In this document: piece by piece, positions 62,511 to 64,000 of the stretch
Position numbering within the stretch: position 1 is the stretch's first letter
Layout: every line of letters begins with the position of its first letter
NCBI GenBank assembly: GCA_016709995.1
Contig: JADJLQ010000001.1
Location: 592,001 to 656,000, forward strand
DNA from: Saprospiraceae bacterium
GTDB lineage: Bacteria; Bacteroidota; Bacteroidia; Chitinophagales; Saprospiraceae
Direction of reading: 5' to 3'
Length of the DNA stretch: 64,000 bases
Made by a program: the position numbers and the translations under genes
Notes under the pieces: generated by a model
Database searches by the model: none
Seen by the model: the letters and a program-made list of their open reading frames with translations, nothing else
Told to the model about the DNA's origin: nothing

Positions 62511-62571
62511 TTATTTTGTCACAAGTAGATCATTTCTCCAAGCTCGCCGACAAAGTTTTTATCTTTATGCC

Positions 62572-63453
62572 ATGCAATTGTTAGATGGGGTATTTGTAGC
62601 CAAAAAAATTAAAGCTGATTTATTGGTTCAGGTTCAGGAAGCCAGGTCTCAGGGTCGGCGGGCCCCTCATCTGGCTGCTGTGTTGATTGGTGATCACCCC
62701 GCAAGCGCTTCTTATATTCGCAATAAAATTAAGTCGTGTGCAGAGGCAGGATATGAATCGACTTTGATCCACCATCCGGCCGATATCACAGAAGAAGAAG
62801 TCTTACACATTATTGATGGTCTGAATCATAATGATGACATCGACGGATTTATCGTGCAGCTACCTTTGCCCAGGCATATCGATGACATGAGGGTTTTATT
62901 GGCGATCGATCCAAAAAAAGATGTGGACGGTTTTCATCCCACCAATGTAGGCCGCATGGTGATTGGATTGCCAGCTTATGTTCCAGCTACTCCCTTAGGC
63001 ATCCTTCGACTGATCGAACATTATCAGATTCCAACTGAAGGCAAGAATGTCGTCGTATTGGGCAGGAGTAATATTGTTGGCACACCGATTTCCGTACTAT
63101 TGTCGAGGAAAGCCTACCCTGGAAATGCAACAGTGACCCTATGTCACTCAAAATCAGCTGGATTGGCGGAGATCACCTTGAGGGCGGATATCATAATTGC
63201 AGCCTTAGGAGCAACTCATTTTATCAAGGCAGATATGGTCAAAGACGGAGCCGTCGTCATCGATGTAGGTATGAATCAAATCCCAGACTCAAGTGCTAAA
63301 AAAGGAACCAGATTGGTTGGAGATGTAGATTTTGTGCATGTCAGCCCAAAATGTTCTTTTATCACACCTGTGCCGGGAGGCGTAGGGCCTATGACCGTGT
63401 GTGCTTTGATGATCAATACCTGGGAAGCCTACAATCGATCTATTTATGGATGA
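62572..63453 (+). CDS. folD: Bifunctional methylenetetrahydrofolate dehydrogenase / cyclohydrolase
   Basis: A 293-residue enzyme interconverting 5,10-methylene-, methenyl- and 10-formyl-THF. Start ATG 62572 (MQLLDGVFVAKKIKADL); a longer frame from 62407 overlaps the GNAT gene. Catalytic site: SASYIRNKIKSCAEAG with the Lys; IDGFIVQLPLPRHID; DPKKDVDGFHPTNVGRM; NADP site VVVLGRSNIVGTPISVLLSRK split over residues 162-183; and CSFITPVPGGVGPMTVCALM. A TATCTTTATG-like element lies just before the start. It overlaps prmA by eight bases. Confidence 0.96.
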   Translation: MQLLDGVFVAKKIKADLLVQVQEARSQGRRAPHLAAVLIGDHPASASYIRNKIKSCAEAGYESTLIHHPADITEEEVLHIIDGLNHNDDIDGFIVQLPLPRHIDDMRVLLAIDPKKDVDGFHPTNVGRMVIGLPAYVPATPLGILRLIEHYQIPTEGKNVVVLGRSNIVGTPISVLLSRKAYPGNATVTLCHSKSAGLAEITLRADIIIAALGATHFIKADMVKDGAVVIDVGMNQIPDSSAKKGTRLVGDVDFVHVSPKCSFITPVPGGVGPMTVCALMINTWEAYNRSIYG

Positions 63454-64000
63454 TCTTTATCCTGACTATTACAAGTTCGTTTTTGTTGGCATTCCCGATG
63501 ATATTGTTTTATCAGAATTATATCAACTCGGATTCGAATCCTTTGAAGAGAAAGGCAATTCCCTCGAAGGTTATGTGCCTGCCAATCTGGTTAATGAATC
63601 ATGGAAAAACTTATTGGGTAATACATATACTTTTTCAGAAAACCATTTAGTAAAACAACAAAACTGGAATAAAATCTGGGAATCTTCTTTTCAGCCGATT
63701 ATCGTTGAAGATCAAGTGGCGGTGAGGGCGACTTTTCACGAGCCCATCCACTCGCCATATGAAATTATTATTGACCCTAAAATGGCTTTTGGTACCGGTC
63801 ATCATGCGACAACCTACCTGGTGATGGGCGCCATGTTGAAACTGGATTTTATTAATAAACAGGTACTTGACTTTGGTTGTGGCAGTAGCATCCTGGCGAT
63901 CCTTGCTGAGAAATTAGGTGCTGATCAGGTTGCAGCTATTGATTATGATCCCTGGTCTGTCAATAATTCTCTTGAAAATATTGAACTTAATCATTGTAAA
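63446..64000 (+). CDS. prmA: Ribosomal protein L11 methyltransferase, 3' partial
   Basis: The frame from ATG 63446 runs open to the window end (185 codons); the C-terminal part is outside. The N-terminal substrate-binding domain reads YYKFVFVGIPDDIVLSELYQ and ends in a helical link. The catalytic domain has IIDPKMAFGTGHHATTYLVM, the diagnostic PrmA motif, then SAM motif I as LDFGCGSSILAILAEKLGA and motif II AAIDYDPWSVNNSLEN. The usual GCGTG of motif I is GCGSS here, a mild change. It methylates the L11 stalk protein. The start overlaps folD by eight bases. Confidence 0.92.
   Translation, partial: MDDLYPDYYKFVFVGIPDDIVLSELYQLGFESFEEKGNSLEGYVPANLVNESWKNLLGNTYTFSENHLVKQQNWNKIWESSFQPIIVEDQVAVRATFHEPIHSPYEIIIDPKMAFGTGHHATTYLVMGAMLKLDFINKQVLDFGCGSSILAILAEKLGADQVAAIDYDPWSVNNSLENIELNHCK

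Noticed and set aside
1..64000. tRNA, rRNA, riboswitch, phage, transposase or integrase genes
   Set aside because: I looked on both strands and saw no cloverleaf, rRNA core or recombinase motif; an automated covariance-model search would be needed to be certain about small RNAs.

Overview
The window is a gene-dense (about 90% coding), moderately AT-rich chromosomal segment. It has no rRNA, tRNA, phage, plasmid or CRISPR signature. Several features point to the phylum Bacteroidota. Two secreted proteins carry C-terminal type IX secretion (Por) sorting domains. There is a TonB-dependent receptor with an N-terminal carboxypeptidase-like domain, a DUF6340-type lipoprotein, start sites that lack obvious Shine-Dalgarno sequences, and TAnnTTTG promoter elements just upstream of several genes. 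A free-living Saprospiraceae- or Chitinophagales-like relative is my best guess, from overall flavour only.

Layout. 1-9.6 kb: the tail of a zinc-dependent phospholipase C-like protein, a glycosyltransferase, a minus-strand group (unknown coiled-coil exported protein, MiaE, T9SS-secreted subtilase), then M20 dipeptidase, FKBP isomerase, TrmD and a pentapeptide-repeat protein. 9.6-12.4 kb: phytanoyl-CoA-dioxygenase-like protein, aldo/keto reductase and SDR. 12.4-13.5 kb: a VIT1/CCC1-type iron/manganese transporter gene broken by a one-base frameshift. 13.5-22.7 kb: a minus-strand C3-metabolism block, ppdK, then a GltD/PadH-like FAD/NAD(P)/Fe-S protein overlapping nifJ (pyruvate:ferredoxin oxidoreductase), then a dihydroorotate-dehydrogenase-like protein. 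22.8-28.5 kb: a possible lipoprotein, a small membrane protein, a VPS10/BNR-repeat exported protein and a CorC/HlyC-type membrane protein.

28.5-32.3 kb: five minus-strand genes that fit the non-phosphorylative L-fucose route (lactonase, fucose dehydrogenase, mutarotase, ketodeoxyfuconate dehydrogenase, FAH-type hydrolase); the fuconate dehydratase is missing from the window. 32.4-39.6 kb: exported M20 amidohydrolase, LOG-family protein, a 52-residue membrane protein, an outer-membrane barrel, a glycine-rich 96-residue protein with its own promoter and strong terminator, a Gfo/Idh/MocA oxidoreductase, a DUF1080 protein and a Tat-exported PLP aminotransferase. 39.6-40.0 kb: a non-coding patch of direct, inverted and heptad repeats. 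40-48.5 kb: an alpha/beta-hydrolase-fold T9SS cargo lacking the usual nucleophile serine, TonB-dependent receptor, DUF6340 lipoprotein and two tandem NhaD antiporters.

48.6-55.3 kb: housekeeping genes (dusB, cca, FKBP lipoprotein; opposite strand surE, small membrane protein, lpxB, histidine-phosphatase lipoprotein; then holA). 55.4-62 kb: a complete trpEGDCFBA operon with overlapping genes, headed by a leader peptide with three consecutive Trp codons and a strong terminator hairpin, which is a clear attenuator. GNAT, folD and the start of prmA follow. The most rewarding items are the trp attenuator, the PFOR/PadH-like pair with ppdK, the frameshifted transporter, the serine-less hydrolase and the repeat patch.
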